Shown here: positions 12,488-14,071 of the stretch, in pieces | Layout: each line of letters begins with the position of its first letter | Position numbering within the stretch: position 1 is the stretch's first letter | NCBI GenBank assembly: GCA_964409675.1 | Contig: CAYPEF010000058.1 | Location: forward strand, 1-14,071 | Reading direction: 5' to 3' | DNA length: 14,071 nucleotides | Source: CAYMDD01 sp964409675 | GTDB taxonomy: Bacteria > Pseudomonadota > Alphaproteobacteria > Rickettsiales > SXRF01 | The notes under the pieces: generated by a model | Told to the model about the DNA's origin: nothing | The model's input: only the letters and a program-made list of their open reading frames with translations | Database searches by the model: none | Program-made: the position numbers and the translations under genes

Positions 12488-14071
12488 ATGCTCGATTTTC
12501 CCCGCTGGAAAATTGCCATTATCCTGACTGTCTGCTTTCTCTCCGTTTTATTTTCCGTTCCTACCTTTCTTTCTCCTGAACAGCGCGCCCATCTTCCGCA
12601 AGCCATGCGTGACCAGACGGTGAATCTCGGCCTTGACTTGCAAGGTGGCTCGCATTTGCTGCTGAAGGTGGATTTCGATGCTTACCTTAAAGAGCAGCTC
12701 ACCAACCTGACCGATGAAATCCGCACCAAGCTCCGTGCCGACAAAATCGGATATAAGGGGCTGGCCGTGAAAGACGGCAAGGTGGTGTTCGCCTTACGCG
12801 AAGAAACCGGCATGGATATTCCCAAAATACTGCGCGAGGTGGACTCGGGGCTGAAAGTGGACAGGCTCGATTCCGGCGAATACGCGGCGTATTACTCAGA
12901 GGAATCGCTGCGCATCCGCAAAGGCCAGATTCTTGACCAGTCCTTGCAGATCGTGGACCGGCGCGTCAATGAAACCGGCACGCGCGAGCCGATCATCCAG
13001 CGCCAGGGCGAGGACCGTATTCTGTTACAGGTGCCGGGACTACAGAATCCTGAGCATCTGAAAGAATTGCTAGGGCGCACTGCTAAGATGACATTCCACC
13101 TGGTGAATCTGGAGGTAAGCCCGGATGATATCGCGCGTGGCAACGTGCCGCCGGGCACGCGCATCGTGCTGGGCGATGCGAAAGAGGCGGGCGCGGGCGG
13201 CCAGCCGCACCGCTACGCGATATATTCCAAGGCTGAACTTTCCGGCGATATGCTGGTTGATGCCCGCCCGAGCTTCCACCAGCAGACGGGCGAGCCGATT
13301 GTCGATTTCAAGCTGAACAATGCGGGCGCCAAGAAATTCGGCGACGTCACCACCGCCAATGCCGGCAAGCCGTTTGCCATTGTGCTCGACAATAAAGTGC
13401 TGACCGCGCCGCGCATCGATGAGCCTATCTTAGGCGGTAGTGCCTTTATTCGCGGCAGCTTCACGGTGGAAAGCGCCAATGACCTTGCGCTGCTGCTGCG
13501 CGCCGGCGCGCTGCCTGCGCCGCTGACCGTGGTGGAGGAGCGCACCGTGGGGCCGAGCCTTGGCGAGGATTCCATTCATGCCGGCGCGAAAGCCTCGCTG
13601 ATCGGGGTGGGGCTGGTGATTGCGTTCATGATCATCAATTATGGCCTGTTCGGGCTGTTCGCCAATATTGCGCTAATCGTGAACGGGCTGATCGTGTTTG
13701 CCCTGCTGGCGCTGTTCCACGCCACGCTTACGCTGCCGGGAATTGCCGGCATTGTGCTGACGCTCGGTATGGCGGTGGATACCAACGTGCTGATCTATGA
13801 GCGCATCCGCGAGGAAATCCGCCACGGTAAATCGCCTTTCGCGGCGGTGGAATCGGGTTTCCGCATGGCATTCGGCACCATCATCGATTCGCACCTGACC
13901 ACGCTTTCTGCCGCATTGCTGCTGTATTACTTCGGCACCGGCACGGTGAAGGGATTTGCGGTCACGCTCTCCATCGGCCTTACGGCCTCGCTCTTTACGG
14001 CGGTGATGTTTACCCGCCTGCTGATCGTTACCTGGCTGCGCCGCACAAGGCCGAAGCTGATCCCGATTTAG
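12488..14071 (+). CDS. secD: Protein translocase subunit SecD
   Basis: SecD works with SecF to use the proton gradient to pull exported proteins across the inner membrane. The protein has 527 residues and is complete, with TAG as the last three bases of the window. It has an N-terminal membrane helix (about 8-26), the conserved GLDLQGGSHLLL (48-59), a large periplasmic P1 region, LRAGALPAPLTVVEERTVGPSLG leading into the transporter domain, and five further membrane helices in the C-terminal 170 residues, including GMAVDTNVLIYERIREE, the RND-type motif with the conserved Asp used in proton coupling. E. coli SecD is about 615 residues; the shorter alphaproteobacterial form is usual. secF is expected immediately downstream, outside the window. 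Confidence 0.96.
   Translation: MLDFPRWKIAIILTVCFLSVLFSVPTFLSPEQRAHLPQAMRDQTVNLGLDLQGGSHLLLKVDFDAYLKEQLTNLTDEIRTKLRADKIGYKGLAVKDGKVVFALREETGMDIPKILREVDSGLKVDRLDSGEYAAYYSEESLRIRKGQILDQSLQIVDRRVNETGTREPIIQRQGEDRILLQVPGLQNPEHLKELLGRTAKMTFHLVNLEVSPDDIARGNVPPGTRIVLGDAKEAGAGGQPHRYAIYSKAELSGDMLVDARPSFHQQTGEPIVDFKLNNAGAKKFGDVTTANAGKPFAIVLDNKVLTAPRIDEPILGGSAFIRGSFTVESANDLALLLRAGALPAPLTVVEERTVGPSLGEDSIHAGAKASLIGVGLVIAFMIINYGLFGLFANIALIVNGLIVFALLALFHATLTLPGIAGIVLTLGMAVDTNVLIYERIREEIRHGKSPFAAVESGFRMAFGTIIDSHLTTLSAALLLYYFGTGTVKGFAVTLSIGLTASLFTAVMFTRLLIVTWLRRTRPKLIPI

Overview
The window reads as a chromosomal segment of an alphaproteobacterium. The evidence is a GyrA with the charged insertion between C-terminal blades that is common in that class, gyrA followed closely by coaD, a zinc-free L33, and generally high-GC coding sequence. 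The order is not resolvable from the sequence. It is mostly housekeeping. I see no insertion sequence, CRISPR array, prophage, toxin-antitoxin or recognisable defence system. A run of exactly 100 N (9312-9411) marks a scaffold join, so contiguity across that point is unproven.

Left part (1-5521), all on the + strand: the 3' end of the transhydrogenase subunit gene pntB; an xseB-ispA-YqaA-like membrane protein run behind a plausible sigma-70-type promoter; gyrA; and a small secreted cysteine-containing protein whose start overlaps the end of gyrA. A strong hairpin at 5461-5487 ends the oppositely oriented DUF378 membrane protein gene.

Middle (5522-9311): coaD (CoA synthesis), tRNA-His with its own promoter, and a class II tRNA nucleotidyltransferase/poly(A) polymerase family gene that has lost several normally invariant active-site residues. 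It converges on a DUF3467 gene with which it shares a 4-bp palindromic stop overlap. Divergently from DUF3467 lie queF (queuosine synthesis) and a SAM-dependent methyltransferase, which look co-transcribed.

Right part (9412-14071): a 5'-truncated unknown gene converges on galU, again with a 4-bp palindromic stop overlap. Then come an AT-rich intergenic stretch, a second unknown gene, and a run rpmG-yajC-secD behind a good promoter. secD ends at the last base of the window; secF would be expected next.

The observations most worth a second look are the atypical nucleotidyltransferase, the alanine at the main quinolone-resistance position of GyrA, the two palindromic convergent stop overlaps, and the two unrecognised genes flanking galU. 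No new multi-gene system is evident.
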